A stretch of DNA of 64,000 nt from Boudabousia liubingyangii (GCF_001907245.1 NZ_MQSU01000002.1:434001-498000); one strand, 5' to 3'. Positions 8,349 to 17,524 are shown, counted from the first letter of the stretch. Notes: generated by a model not told the origin, from the letters alone. Program-made: numbers and translations.

Positions 8349-8362
8349 GGGACTATAGTCCC
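8349..8362. promoter_or_regulatory. DosR/DevR-like palindrome upstream of pflB
   Basis: GGGACTATAGTCCC is a perfect 14-bp palindrome that exactly fits the core of the mycobacterial DosR box, GGGACTWWAGTCCC. It lies 153 bases upstream of pflB and 30 bases beyond the dxs stop. A loop-less 14-mer makes a poor terminator (5-bp stem, TATA loop, no T-run), which favours a protein-binding site. Confidence 0.5.
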
Positions 8363-8391
8363 ATTAGATTGTAGGACCTCAGGCCCGCCTC

Positions 8392-10344
8392 TTAGGATTT
8401 AAGACCCTGACGAACCAGCTCAATTACCTTTTCAACGGTCAGATTTGAAGCCTGCCAGAGATCATCACGCGACTGTTGTTGCCAAAATCGGGAACCAATA
8501 CCCAAATTGCTCAAAGAAGGCATAGATTTTTGGTCTAGGTTAGTCGATAAGCTATCTCGTAATGCAGAACCATATCCGCCCTCTAATAGGCCATCTTCAA
8601 GGGTAATAACATGATCAAAATTACCCAGATAAGCTACCAAATCAGAAGCGATCGGATAAATCCACTCAGGGTCTATAACCTCTACGACATTGCCCTCTTC
8701 GCTTAGTTGCATCGCCGCCTCCCTAGCGACTTTCACTAGCGGACCGAGCGCAACAAGGGCGATCCGAGCGTTCTGTGCTCTGTCTTCCTCGCTTTTAACG
8801 TCCTCATGAGCAAAGCTAATCAAAGAGAAGGACGAGTTCACATCGTCACTCCCCCGCTCGATTACCGAGTAGTCTTCCGGCACAGCCCCTTTAGGATAGC
8901 GAATTACAGTAAGTCCTTCGTCATCTGAGGTTGCTTTCTGCAGTGCCTTACGGAGCGTCGTAGCGTCCCTAGGAACAGCCAGTTTTATCCCCGGGATCAT
9001 CCGCAACATGGCCAGGTCCCACATTCCGTTATGGGAGGCGCCATCGTCACCGGTTGCCCCAGCACGGTCAAGAACGATCGTAACGGGCGCCTGATGAAGA
9101 GCAATATCCATCAGGACCTGGTCAAAAGCGCGGTTCAAAAACGTTGCATAGACGGCAAAAACCGGATGGTAACCGCCGAAAGCCAAACCAGCACACATCG
9201 TGGCTGCGTGAGCTTCAGCGATCCCCACGTCGAATACCCGTTTGGGGAATTCCTTCGCCATTGGGCCCAAACCTACCGGAGCCATCATGGCAGCAGTAAC
9301 ACCAACCAAACGCTTATTCTTGCGGGCAAGAGTAAGCATCTCTTCCGCAAAAACACTAGTCCAACCGAAGCGAGAAGGAGCTACTGGTAGACCGGTTTCT
9401 GGATGAATAGCACCCACAGCATGGAAGCGATCAGCGGCATCCTGCTCTGCCGGGGTAAAGCCACGGCCCTTTTCGGTCCTCACATGAACAATCACTGGAG
9501 CTTCAAAGTCTCGTGCCTGTTTTAAGGTCAGTTCCAGCTGTTCAAGATTATGCCCGTCAATCGGGCCAAGGTATTTCAAGCCTAGATCCTCAAACATAAC
9601 CTGCGGAGCTAGGAAATCCTTCAAACCACGTTTAAATGAGCGAAGGGTTTCGTAGGCTGCCTCGCCCGGACGTCCAGCTGACATCAATGCCTGCTTGACA
9701 TGCGAGAGGGTCTTTTCATAACGCGGATCAGTCCGAAGCATGTTGAGGTGGTTTGAAAGTCCACCGATAGTTGGTGCGTACGACCGGCCATTATCGTTAA
9801 CGACAATGACTAGTTTTTGTGCGTCTCCGGTAGCAATATTATTAAGCGCTTCCCACGCCATGCCGCCTGTTAAAGCGCCGTCACCAATGACCGCCACAAC
9901 GTGGTTTTGGTTTTTATCAAGACGCTGTGCCGAAGCAATCCCATAGGCCCAAGAAAGCGCTGTCGAAGCGTGGGAGTTTTCCACGATATCGTGACTAGAC
10001 TCCGCTCTTGACGGGTAACCAGAGAGCCCGTCTTTCTGCCTAAGTTTGGAGAAGTCTTGTCTTCCAGTAAGGAGCTTGTGCACGTATGCCTGGTGGCCGG
10101 TATCGAATACCAGCGCGTCCTCGGGTGAATCAAAAACCCGATGTAGAGCAATGGTAAGTTCAACGACGCCCAAGTTAGGACCAAGGTGTCCCCCGGTACG
10201 AGAAACTGAAGCAACCAGATACTCGCGAATTTCCTTCGCTAAGACCGGCAGCTGTTCGGGAGTAAGACCTTTTAAATCCTCAGGATCATGAATCTGGCGC
10301 AGAAGCTCACCCGGCTTTGGAAAATCTCCGTTTGCCTGCGGCAT
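8392..10344 (-). CDS. dxs: 1-deoxy-D-xylulose-5-phosphate synthase
   Basis: 650 residues, the first enzyme of the MEP isoprenoid pathway. It condenses pyruvate and glyceraldehyde-3-phosphate using thiamine diphosphate. Visible: FDTGHQAYVHKLLTGR near residue 80, the ThDP motif GDGALTGGMAWEALNN near residue 155, a transketolase pyrimidine domain (EAHAATMCAGLA and DRAGATGDDGASHNG), and the C-terminal transketolase domain. It uses the same pyruvate pool as PFL. It shares the strand with pflB but is separated from it by 195 bases holding pflB regulatory sites, so it is probably not co-transcribed from one promoter. Confidence 0.96.
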   Translation of the reverse strand: MPQANGDFPKPGELLRQIHDPEDLKGLTPEQLPVLAKEIREYLVASVSRTGGHLGPNLGVVELTIALHRVFDSPEDALVFDTGHQAYVHKLLTGRQDFSKLRQKDGLSGYPSRAESSHDIVENSHASTALSWAYGIASAQRLDKNQNHVVAVIGDGALTGGMAWEALNNIATGDAQKLVIVVNDNGRSYAPTIGGLSNHLNMLRTDPRYEKTLSHVKQALMSAGRPGEAAYETLRSFKRGLKDFLAPQVMFEDLGLKYLGPIDGHNLEQLELTLKQARDFEAPVIVHVRTEKGRGFTPAEQDAADRFHAVGAIHPETGLPVAPSRFGWTSVFAEEMLTLARKNKRLVGVTAAMMAPVGLGPMAKEFPKRVFDVGIAEAHAATMCAGLAFGGYHPVFAVYATFLNRAFDQVLMDIALHQAPVTIVLDRAGATGDDGASHNGMWDLAMLRMIPGIKLAVPRDATTLRKALQKATSDDEGLTVIRYPKGAVPEDYSVIERGSDDVNSSFSLISFAHEDVKSEEDRAQNARIALVALGPLVKVAREAAMQLSEEGNVVEVIDPEWIYPIASDLVAYLGNFDHVITLEDGLLEGGYGSALRDSLSTNLDQKSMPSLSNLGIGSRFWQQQSRDDLWQASNLTVEKVIELVRQGLKS

Positions 10345-10372
10345 CGACCCCTCCTGCTGAGCTTCGTCACTG

Positions 10373-10410
10373 AACGGTTTTAACTAACTTTAAGTTAAAG
10401 AATAACCGTT
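10373..10410. promoter_or_regulatory. Nested inverted repeat upstream of dxs
   Basis: Outer arms AACGGTT (10373-10379) and AACCGTT (10404-10410) enclose an inner palindrome TAACTT-T-AAGTTA (10385-10397). It lies 29-66 bases upstream of the dxs start codon. It could be an operator or a leader hairpin; no family is recognised. Confidence 0.35.
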
Positions 10411-10596
10411 ACAGAATACCTTAGGAAAGCGTCGCACGTGAATTCGTACCGGCGAGTATTTTCTTCCCTTCGCTTCGCTACGTCTCAGCCATGCTTCCCA
10501 GAAACGATTTCTCACCTTATACCCAAAGGCCCATCTATTAGTTTTCAGCTTTACTAACTTCATTTCTCAAGCGCTTTTTGTCGCTCCCAATGGAAA

Positions 10597-10626
10597 TTGT
10601 GACCTGTATTCAAGTACCCTTATAGG
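10597..10626 (+). promoter_or_regulatory. Candidate promoter of the S9 peptidase gene
   Basis: TTGTGA (10597-10602) and TATAGG (10621-10626) with an 18-base spacer, 31 bases before the ATG at 10657. The fit to the sigma-A consensus is moderate. Confidence 0.4.
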
Positions 10627-10656
10627 AAACTTTACCGGCAATGAAAGGCGGTCATC

Positions 10657-12606
10657 ATGAAGTCCCTTACCCCGGCACCATTCGGAACTTGGGAGTCGGC
10701 GTTGACTCCCGCAACGCTGACCTCGCGACGGGTACAGATTTCCGGACTCCGGATCGATGGCGTTGATACTTATTGGGTTGAACACCGCCTGAATGAAGGC
10801 GGACGCCACGTCCTGCTAAAGCGTAGTCCCAATGGCGTGACGGGTGAAGTTCTCCCCATGACGCCTTTCGACCAGTTGATGGACGTGCGGACAAACGTCA
10901 ATGAATATGGTGGCCGCGCCTATGCGGTAGCCGATGGTTTGATTGTCGCTAATCAAATTTCGGATGGCCGTGTTTACCGCTTTGATCAAAACGACCCAAT
11001 TCGTTCCTTGGTTCCGCTAACCAGCGGTGTCAATAAGCGATATGGCGATTTCGAGTTGGACCTAACCCGCGGGCTAGTCTATGCCGTGGAAGAATCCCAC
11101 CAAGAAGGGGTTAATAACCGCTTGGTTGCAATCCCGCTTGATGGTTCGGCAGCTCGTGACGAGGATGCGATTATCGAGATTTTCGGCGATGCTGACTTCG
11201 TGGCTGCCCCAGCGCTCAGCCCTGATGGTTTGGGCCTAGCTTGGATCAGCTGGGAGCATCCGCACATGCCTTGGACTCAGTCGGCGCTCCATGTAAGCCG
11301 CTTGACCTTCGAAGGTCGAGTCAGCGCCCACCATCTCCTTGTGGATCTACCTGAGGTCTGTGTTTTCGAACCGCGTTGGTCGCTCAACGGCGATCTGGTC
11401 CATATCGACGACACTGCTGGCTGGTCCAACTTCTACCGGACAGAAGGCTTTGATTTTGAAGCTGAGGACGAGGAAGGTTGGATTGCAAAGCTTAAGACTC
11501 GCGTCCTACACCCGGCTCCAAAAGCGTTCTCAACTCCGCATTGGCGCCTTGGTTTGCACACCTATGACAACTATTCAGCAGATGAGATCGCTTGTTCTTG
11601 GATGCAGAATGGCAGTAAACGCTTGGGTGTGATGAACCTGAAGAATGGGCAGCTGGAAGAGGCCGAGACCCCTTGGCACCCCAGCGGGAATGTCGCTTGC
11701 GATCAGGGACGTTTGGTCTTCCTTGCTGATTCTGAACTAGAGCCGCCCTCGATTGTAGAAATTAAGGACGGCAAGGCCCTTGTACTTCGTGATAGCGCAG
11801 ATCTAAGGATGGACCCCCGAGACGTTTCCGTGGCACAACCCGTTTCGTGGCGGACTTCCGATGGGCAAGTCGCCTTTGGGTACTTCTACGAGCCCCGCAA
11901 CGCACGTTACTTGGCACCCCAGGGATCATTGCCGCCGGTAATCGTAAATGTCCACGCGGGTCCCACCTCCGCTGCTCGTACGGGTCTTTCATGGGAGGTC
12001 CAGTTCTGGACACAACGAGGATTCGCATACTTGGATGTCGATTTCCGCGGCTCTACCGGTCATGGAAAGCCCTACCGTGAGGTCCTGAACGGCAACTGGG
12101 GCACCATGGATGTCCAGGACGTCCGTGAAGCCTTGGATTATGTGGTTTCTCAGGGGCTAGTTGACCCAGATCGGGCCGTGGTTCGTGGCTTCTCTTCAGG
12201 TGCCTTCACTGCGGTGAACGCGCTTCGTCAAGACTCTCGTTTTAAGGCCGCTAGCGCAGTTAGTGGCTACTGGGATTTGCGTACCCTTAAGGACCGTACC
12301 GCCAAGTTTGAGTCTTACCTTGTCGATCGTCTAGCTAGCGATAATGAGGAAACCCTAGAGCGGGTCTCTCCCCTATCTCACCCTGAAGAGTTTGCGGGTT
12401 CTTCCCTATTGCTCTTCCAGGGCACGGTTGATGGACTTTCTTCCTTGGCAGAGACCGAAGAGTTTGCCAAGCGTCTGGAAGCTGCCGGAGTTGACTGCCA
12501 GCTTGAGGTAATCCCAGGCGAAGACCACTACATGCAATCGAAGGCTTCGGTAGAGAGGATCTTCGAGGTCGAACTTGACTTCTACCGTCGAGTCCTTGGC
12601 CTGTAG
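10657..12606 (+). CDS. S9 family (prolyl oligopeptidase-like) serine peptidase
   Basis: 649 residues: an N-terminal beta-propeller (about 1-390) and a C-terminal alpha/beta-hydrolase peptidase domain. The catalytic triad is visible: S513 in GFSSG, D592 in QGTVDGL and H624 in GEDHYM. No signal peptide is apparent, so it is probably a cytosolic oligopeptidase or dipeptidyl-peptidase-like enzyme that degrades small peptides. AAAGGCGG precedes the ATG. It is a single-gene unit ended by a strong hairpin. The exact peptide specificity cannot be told from sequence. Confidence 0.9.
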   Translation: MKSLTPAPFGTWESALTPATLTSRRVQISGLRIDGVDTYWVEHRLNEGGRHVLLKRSPNGVTGEVLPMTPFDQLMDVRTNVNEYGGRAYAVADGLIVANQISDGRVYRFDQNDPIRSLVPLTSGVNKRYGDFELDLTRGLVYAVEESHQEGVNNRLVAIPLDGSAARDEDAIIEIFGDADFVAAPALSPDGLGLAWISWEHPHMPWTQSALHVSRLTFEGRVSAHHLLVDLPEVCVFEPRWSLNGDLVHIDDTAGWSNFYRTEGFDFEAEDEEGWIAKLKTRVLHPAPKAFSTPHWRLGLHTYDNYSADEIACSWMQNGSKRLGVMNLKNGQLEEAETPWHPSGNVACDQGRLVFLADSELEPPSIVEIKDGKALVLRDSADLRMDPRDVSVAQPVSWRTSDGQVAFGYFYEPRNARYLAPQGSLPPVIVNVHAGPTSAARTGLSWEVQFWTQRGFAYLDVDFRGSTGHGKPYREVLNGNWGTMDVQDVREALDYVVSQGLVDPDRAVVRGFSSGAFTAVNALRQDSRFKAASAVSGYWDLRTLKDRTAKFESYLVDRLASDNEETLERVSPLSHPEEFAGSSLLLFQGTVDGLSSLAETEEFAKRLEAAGVDCQLEVIPGEDHYMQSKASVERIFEVELDFYRRVLGL

Positions 12607-12622
12607 TCCAGCAGCTATCTAA

Positions 12623-12667
12623 AGGTGGCGGGCTAACGCATCAGCGTTAGCCCGCCACCTGTTTTAG
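12623..12667. terminator. Terminator after the S9 peptidase gene
   Basis: Perfect 17-bp arms at 12623-12639 and 12644-12660 with an ATCA loop, followed by GTTTTAG. It lies between convergent genes and could serve both. Confidence 0.88.
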
Positions 12668-12704
12668 TACCAGGTTCTATACCTCTTTTAGTACCACGTT
12701 CTAT
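12662..12704. repeat. Short direct repeat, 24-base period
   Basis: Two 19-base copies of TTTTAGTACCANGTTCTAT (12662-12680 and 12686-12704) differ at one base. The second copy includes the stop codon of the opposing methyltransferase gene. It looks like a local duplication at the gene end. Confidence 0.6.
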
Positions 12705-13981
12705 GAGTTTGGAATCGGCTCGAATAAACACACCGTTTCGAAATGGTGAGTATCGGGGAACAGATCCAAGATAGTTAGTTTCTGGGGTAGGTACCCTAAG
12801 CGCCCTAACTGTTTTGCATCCGCGGCAAAGGCGGCTGGATCGCATGAAACTAGCAATACCGAAAGTGGTTTGGAAGCTACTAATTCTCTAACCAATTGTG
12901 CTCCCAGCCCCTGACGAGGAGGATCAGCTAGCACCCGGAAAGGCTTTTGGGGCAGCTGATTTATCAGTTCTCCCAGGGATTGGACGCTAATCTCAGCCGC
13001 TAAATGATGTGCCTGGGGCGCATTCTTAGGACCAATCCTTGAAGCCATTTCATTGCCTTCAACCGCTAGCACATAGCGAGAGTGCCCGTCAGTTTGAGCA
13101 CTGACGACTCGAGAAAGCAGACCGGCTCCTGAAAAGAGTTCTAAAACAGGTTCATCACCCGCAGGCATAAGTTCCCGAACTGTATCGCTCAAGAGTTCAG
13201 CTGAGCCTTTACCGGCTTGCCAAAAACCATTTGGATCTGCGGCTAGAAGAGAATCTCCGACTCGGTAATGTACTAACCCTATGGGAATGGGATGGGCGTG
13301 CTTGTTATACCACTGTTGACCAATACGGACGAAGACCCCGTCGGCAGTATCAATGATCCTAATCCGCTCAGATTCGTGCAAAAGCTCAGCGAAAGCTGAA
13401 TCGGAAGAAAAGATTTCATGGTTAGCAATGGCGGCAGTCCCCAGGGGATACTCGTCAACTGCAACTAAATCCATACTGGCAACCTTATGCATGGCGAGGC
13501 GGCCGTTTGCGTCAACGACAAACTCAGCTCGAGTTCTTTTCCCATCCTCTCCCTCGAGGCGATGCTGTGCTAAAACAGGTCCCGCTTCCTCGTTAGAGAA
13601 AAAGGTCGAAAATGCTTCGGCGGTCTGCCCCGAACCAATTCTACGTAAGGTATCGGCTAATACTTCTGTCTTCCATTGCAACTGATAGGCAGGGTGAACG
13701 TGGGCGAGCTCTGCCCCACCTAGTCCGCTTTCGGTAGCGGTTTTCCAGATTGACTCACGACGCCATTCGCTAGGTTCCTTAACCTTCGTAACCTGGGCGA
13801 AACGTACCCGGCCTTTTGCATCATAGGTTTTAACGTCAACTAGCTCACCGGGCAATCCTTGACGAACAAAAATCACACCTGAATCATCAAATCCTACGCA
13901 GAATCCCCCGTGGGCCGGACGCAATAGTCGGAGATCTTTGATCTCTTGTTCCGAATGCGATTTTTTCCTACGCTGGTTCAT
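12701..13981 (-). CDS. RNA (uracil-5-)-methyltransferase of the TrmA/RlmD type
   Basis: 426 residues. An N-terminal TRAM-like beta barrel (about 15-80, with GVIFVRQGLPGELVDV) precedes a SAM-dependent methyltransferase domain (VLELFSGAGLLSR; the DPPRQGLG motif; the catalytic SCDP with C380). The family methylates C5 of uridine in tRNA or 23S rRNA; the target cannot be chosen here. The start overlaps the stop of the upstream permease gene by 4 bases (ATGA), an arrangement with a K+ permease seen in other Actinobacteria. No Fe-S cysteine cluster is evident, unlike E. coli RlmD. Confidence 0.9.
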   Translation of the reverse strand: MNQRRKKSHSEQEIKDLRLLRPAHGGFCVGFDDSGVIFVRQGLPGELVDVKTYDAKGRVRFAQVTKVKEPSEWRRESIWKTATESGLGGAELAHVHPAYQLQWKTEVLADTLRRIGSGQTAEAFSTFFSNEEAGPVLAQHRLEGEDGKRTRAEFVVDANGRLAMHKVASMDLVAVDEYPLGTAAIANHEIFSSDSAFAELLHESERIRIIDTADGVFVRIGQQWYNKHAHPIPIGLVHYRVGDSLLAADPNGFWQAGKGSAELLSDTVRELMPAGDEPVLELFSGAGLLSRVVSAQTDGHSRYVLAVEGNEMASRIGPKNAPQAHHLAAEISVQSLGELINQLPQKPFRVLADPPRQGLGAQLVRELVASKPLSVLLVSCDPAAFAADAKQLGRLGYLPQKLTILDLFPDTHHFETVCLFEPIPNS

Positions 13982-15987
13982 GATTCGTTCTGCTCTTTCC
14001 CGGGCTTGATGATCTTGACCAAAGAGGTGTCACGATTTTCGTGTCCTAGGCGCCAAGGCACCGCACAGACCACCACTCCGGGGGTAAAGAGCAGCGAGGT
14101 CTTTAGCCGTAACGCAGTGTGGTTATGAAGAATATTTTGCCACCAGTGCTCAACTAGGTATTCAGGAATATAAACCACCACTAGATCAGAGGGGTTTCGA
14201 CGACGCCAGTTCCTGATATAGCGTAAGACTGGACGCGTAATATCACGGTAGGGAGAGTCAACGAAAGTCAATGGAACCGGCAGTCCTGATAGCTCCCACT
14301 GCGACTTGAGAGTAGACATTTCCGACTCTTCCAAAGAGACAGAAAGAATCTCTGCACTGGTGGGGTTGGAGGCGCGAGCATAAGAGATTGCGCGCATGGC
14401 AGGACGGTTCAGTGAAGAAACTAGCACCACGGCATGCACCCGTGAGGGCAAGATCCGACTGGCTGCAAGATCAGGGGTGGTAAGTTCGGCTTTGGTTTTT
14501 TGGTAATGCCGGGAGATAACCAGCATCAAGGTGTAGAGCAAAGCCATCAATACCAAAGCTGCCCATGCGCCCTGGGTGAAACGGGTTAGGAACACGATCA
14601 GAAGGACAAAACCGGTAGCTAGATAACCGATGGTATTAATGATCTGGGAGCGCTTGTAGCGACTGCGCTTAACCGCGTCAATTTCTGTCCGTAGAGCTCG
14701 TTTCCAGTGTTTAACCATGCCGAACTGAGAGAGCGTAAAGGAAATAAAAACGCCGACGATATACATGTGTACCAGCGTCGTAACGTTACCTTCCAAGACG
14801 AAGATCAGGAGCATTGCTCCACCGCCTAGGGCCAGAATACCGTTTGAGTATGAAAGCCGGTCGCCTCGTTTGTAAAGCTGGTGCGGCAGGAATGAGTCCC
14901 TAGAAAGTACTGAAGCCAAGACCGGGAAACCATTGAAGGCCGTATTGGCGGCGAGTAAAAGAATTAGACCGGTAGCGACAGAGACAATAATAGAAGCGGT
15001 TCGGTTATCGTTGAACACGACTCCGGCTAGCTGTCCCAAAACGGGATCCAAGACTAAGTCGGATGCTACTGGCTCACCGTTTAGGAGGAGCTGTTTACTG
15101 GGGTTCTCTACGTATTTAACGCCCGTTACGGTAGCTAAGTGTACAACCGAAAGTAGCATGCCAATGGAGATGACTCCGATTAATCCGAGGGTGGTCGCAG
15201 CATTCTTCGACTTTGGTTTCTGGAAGGCTGGGACACCGTTGGAAACAGCCTCGACACCGGTAAGCATGACGCAGCCAGAAGAAAAGGCGCGCGCTACCAA
15301 GATCATTCCACCTAGGGCCATTACAGTCCCAGAATAAGCTGGGTCTGGGATTAGATCGTAGGCTGCGGTGGGAGCTTGTCCCAACGTTCCATGTGATTCC
15401 TTGATTAACCCCACCGCGACCAGAACGAAAACCACGGCCATATAGAAGTAAGTGGGTATCGCAAATCCAAGACTTGATTCTCTTAGTCCGCGAAGATGAG
15501 CAAGCACCAGTAAAGCAACGATCCCCAGTGCGATCAGGGTTCGATAGGGTGCTAGGTTATCGAAGGTAGTGGTTAGGTAGGTCGCCCCTGCCGAAATAGA
15601 GACGGCTACGGTTAAAAAGTAATCAACGACAAGGGCCGAAGCCACAATTAGACCTGGTTGGTGCCCAAGGTTTTTGGTTACCACATGGTAGTCGCCGCCG
15701 CCCTCAGGGTAGGCGTGGACGGTTTGCCGGTATGAAAGAACTACAATGCCCAGTAAAACTGCGACGGCCACGGCAATCCAGGGGGATAACAAAGTAGCCC
15801 CTACGCCGGCAATTGCTAACGTAAGGAAGATTTCATCTGGCGCGTACGCAATCGAGGAAAGCGCGTCCGCAGCGAATGCAGGTAACGCTAAGCTCTTAGG
15901 CAGTAGCGTTTGCGATAACTGCGAAGAACGGACCGGCTTGCCAACCAAGACCCGTTTTACTTTTCTTAAAACATCGTGCACAAACAA
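13978..15987 (-). CDS. APC-superfamily permease, KimA-like potassium transporter candidate
   Basis: 669 residues: about 12 membrane helices (residues ~35-470) and a cytosolic C-terminal domain of about 190 residues. The first part (ALPAFAADALSSIAYAPDE and AYPEGGGDYHV) matches APC-type permeases of the YdaO/KimA group, which import K+ in Bacillus. Two RCK-domain genes are divergently transcribed 116 bases away, supporting a K+ role. It overlaps the methyltransferase gene by 4 bases. An amino-acid permease is the alternative. No c-di-AMP riboswitch is visible in the short upstream region. Confidence 0.75.
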   Translation of the reverse strand: MFVHDVLRKVKRVLVGKPVRSSQLSQTLLPKSLALPAFAADALSSIAYAPDEIFLTLAIAGVGATLLSPWIAVAVAVLLGIVVLSYRQTVHAYPEGGGDYHVVTKNLGHQPGLIVASALVVDYFLTVAVSISAGATYLTTTFDNLAPYRTLIALGIVALLVLAHLRGLRESSLGFAIPTYFYMAVVFVLVAVGLIKESHGTLGQAPTAAYDLIPDPAYSGTVMALGGMILVARAFSSGCVMLTGVEAVSNGVPAFQKPKSKNAATTLGLIGVISIGMLLSVVHLATVTGVKYVENPSKQLLLNGEPVASDLVLDPVLGQLAGVVFNDNRTASIIVSVATGLILLLAANTAFNGFPVLASVLSRDSFLPHQLYKRGDRLSYSNGILALGGGAMLLIFVLEGNVTTLVHMYIVGVFISFTLSQFGMVKHWKRALRTEIDAVKRSRYKRSQIINTIGYLATGFVLLIVFLTRFTQGAWAALVLMALLYTLMLVISRHYQKTKAELTTPDLAASRILPSRVHAVVLVSSLNRPAMRAISYARASNPTSAEILSVSLEESEMSTLKSQWELSGLPVPLTFVDSPYRDITRPVLRYIRNWRRRNPSDLVVVYIPEYLVEHWWQNILHNHTALRLKTSLLFTPGVVVCAVPWRLGHENRDTSLVKIIKPGKEQNES

Positions 15988-16103
15988 TAACTCTAAAGGT
16001 CCAGCGGCATTTAGGAAACTCCAGACCGCGATAAGTAACCGCTTTGATATCGATTCGTGCCATTGAAACTGCGTTTAAGCCCGGATTCAGGTAATCTGCT
16101 TGC

Positions 16104-16778
16104 GTGCATTTCGTTATTATGGGCGCTGGCCGAGTGGGTGCTTCCCTAGCGGTCCAGCTTGATTCAATGGGACATTCTGTCGCTGTCATCGACCAAGACG
16201 CGGACGCCTTCCGTCGTCTACCGTCTGATTTCGGTGGCCGCCGCGTAACCGGCTTAGGTTTCGATCGAGACTCACTGCGTCAGGCGGGCATTGAGGATGC
16301 TTACGCCTTTGCCGCAGTTTCTAACGGTGACAACTCCAATGTGATTGCCGCGCGTGTGGTTCGGGAAACCTTCGGTGTTAAGCGCGTGGTGGCACGCATT
16401 TACGATCCCAAGCGGGCAAAGGTCTACCAGCGCTTAGGAATCCCCACCGTAGGTACCGTACGCTACACCAGCACGGAAATGCTACGTCGGATGCTTCCGA
16501 ACGTCACCGATGTCGTTTACGCTGACGACAATTCTCAGCTTCAGATTGTCCATGAAGTAGTTAGTGAAGAATGGGCAGGGAAAAAGCTAAAGACCTTCGA
16601 AGATGAGTACCGGACACGGGTCGTCTACGTCCGTCGTCAGGGCCAAACGCTACTGGCTAATGACGCTCTAGCCTTTGTCGAAAATGACGAGGTTTTCTTC
16701 GCAGTTGCTAAGGAAGATCGAGTACTTGCGGTGAAGGCTCTACAGCGTCCGCCCCTACCTGAAGAAGTGAACAAATGA
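16104..16778 (+). CDS. TrkA-type RCK protein (CeoB-like), first of a pair
   Basis: 224 residues: an RCK_N Rossmann domain with GAGRVGASLA near the N terminus (NAD(H) binding, with VIDQDADAF ending the second strand) and an RCK_C domain from about residue 140. Such proteins gate K+ transporters from the cytosolic side. The GTG at 16104 places the nucleotide-binding strand at the N terminus as expected. The stop overlaps the next start (ATGA), so the two RCK proteins are probably made together and may form a hetero-oligomer. No TrkH/KtrB pore gene is in the window; the divergent KimA-like permease is the nearest candidate partner. Confidence 0.9.
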   Translation: MHFVIMGAGRVGASLAVQLDSMGHSVAVIDQDADAFRRLPSDFGGRRVTGLGFDRDSLRQAGIEDAYAFAAVSNGDNSNVIAARVVRETFGVKRVVARIYDPKRAKVYQRLGIPTVGTVRYTSTEMLRRMLPNVTDVVYADDNSQLQIVHEVVSEEWAGKKLKTFEDEYRTRVVYVRRQGQTLLANDALAFVENDEVFFAVAKEDRVLAVKALQRPPLPEEVNK

Positions 16779-17491
16779 AAATTGTAATTGCCGGTGCAGG
16801 TTCAGTCGGCCGCTCGATTGCCCGAGAATTGCTCTCCCATTCGCACGAAGTAACTCTTATCGACAAGAATCCTAGTAAGTTGCGTGTAGCTTCAGTAGCA
16901 GAAGCAGACTGGATCCTTGCTGATGCCTGCTCCCCCGACGCGCTTGAAGATGCTGGACTTCAAACTGCAGATGTGATTGTGGCCGCCACCGGTGATGACA
17001 AGGCGAATTTGGTTATCTCCTTGCTGGCTAAGTCTGAGTTCGCTGTACCTCGCGTGGTTGCGCGCGTAAATAACTATGTAAATGAATGGATGTTCGATGC
17101 CACTTGGGGTGTCGATGTACCGGTTTCTACTCCCCGGTTGATGACGGGTCTGGTGGAAGAAGCGGTTACCCGTGGCAAGCCCGTTCGAATCTTCACCTTT
17201 AACGAAGCACGCGTAGATCTTTTCGCCGCAGTATTGGGTGAACGCTCTTTGATGATCAACGAAAGAATCGGCGACCTTGCTCTTCCTCCCGGTGTGGTAC
17301 TTTCCGCCCTACTACGTGACGGTAAACCGATTGCACCGAATCCGGACGGGGTTATCGTAGAAGGTGACGAACTACTATTCCTAGTTCCTCGATCCAATCC
17401 GGAACTCCTAGCGCAGGTTACGCGACTAGTAGAAGATCCGGTTCAAGAAGAAGTCCCCTCCGACTCTGAAAAGACTTCAGAAGAAGACTGA
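16775..17491 (+). CDS. TrkA-type RCK protein (CeoC-like), second of the pair
   Basis: 238 residues with RCK_N (GAGSVGRSIA, then TLIDKNPSK) and RCK_C (about 140-215), plus a short acidic tail. It overlaps the upstream RCK gene by 4 bases. The actinobacterial ceoBC pair has the same tandem architecture. It probably binds NAD(H) or another nucleotide to regulate K+ flux. It converges on the OB-fold gene with 33 bases between and no clear hairpin. Confidence 0.9.
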   Translation: MKIVIAGAGSVGRSIARELLSHSHEVTLIDKNPSKLRVASVAEADWILADACSPDALEDAGLQTADVIVAATGDDKANLVISLLAKSEFAVPRVVARVNNYVNEWMFDATWGVDVPVSTPRLMTGLVEEAVTRGKPVRIFTFNEARVDLFAAVLGERSLMINERIGDLALPPGVVLSALLRDGKPIAPNPDGVIVEGDELLFLVPRSNPELLAQVTRLVEDPVQEEVPSDSEKTSEED

Positions 17492-17524
17492 GCCGATAAT
17501 GCTCGCTGGTCTCTTTTGAGAATA

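Larger units (their letters stand above)
10345..10656. other. Intergenic region between divergent dxs and the S9 peptidase gene
   Basis: 312 bases with no coding frame I can support. It contains a nested inverted repeat near the dxs side (10373-10410) and a promoter-like pair near the peptidase gene (10597-10626). I see no hairpin terminator and no recognisable riboswitch. Confidence 0.6.

Noticed and set aside
15988-16103. Possible c-di-AMP (ydaO) riboswitch before the KimA-like gene
   Set aside because: Only 116 bases are available and none of the conserved GGG/GAC stem elements are visible.
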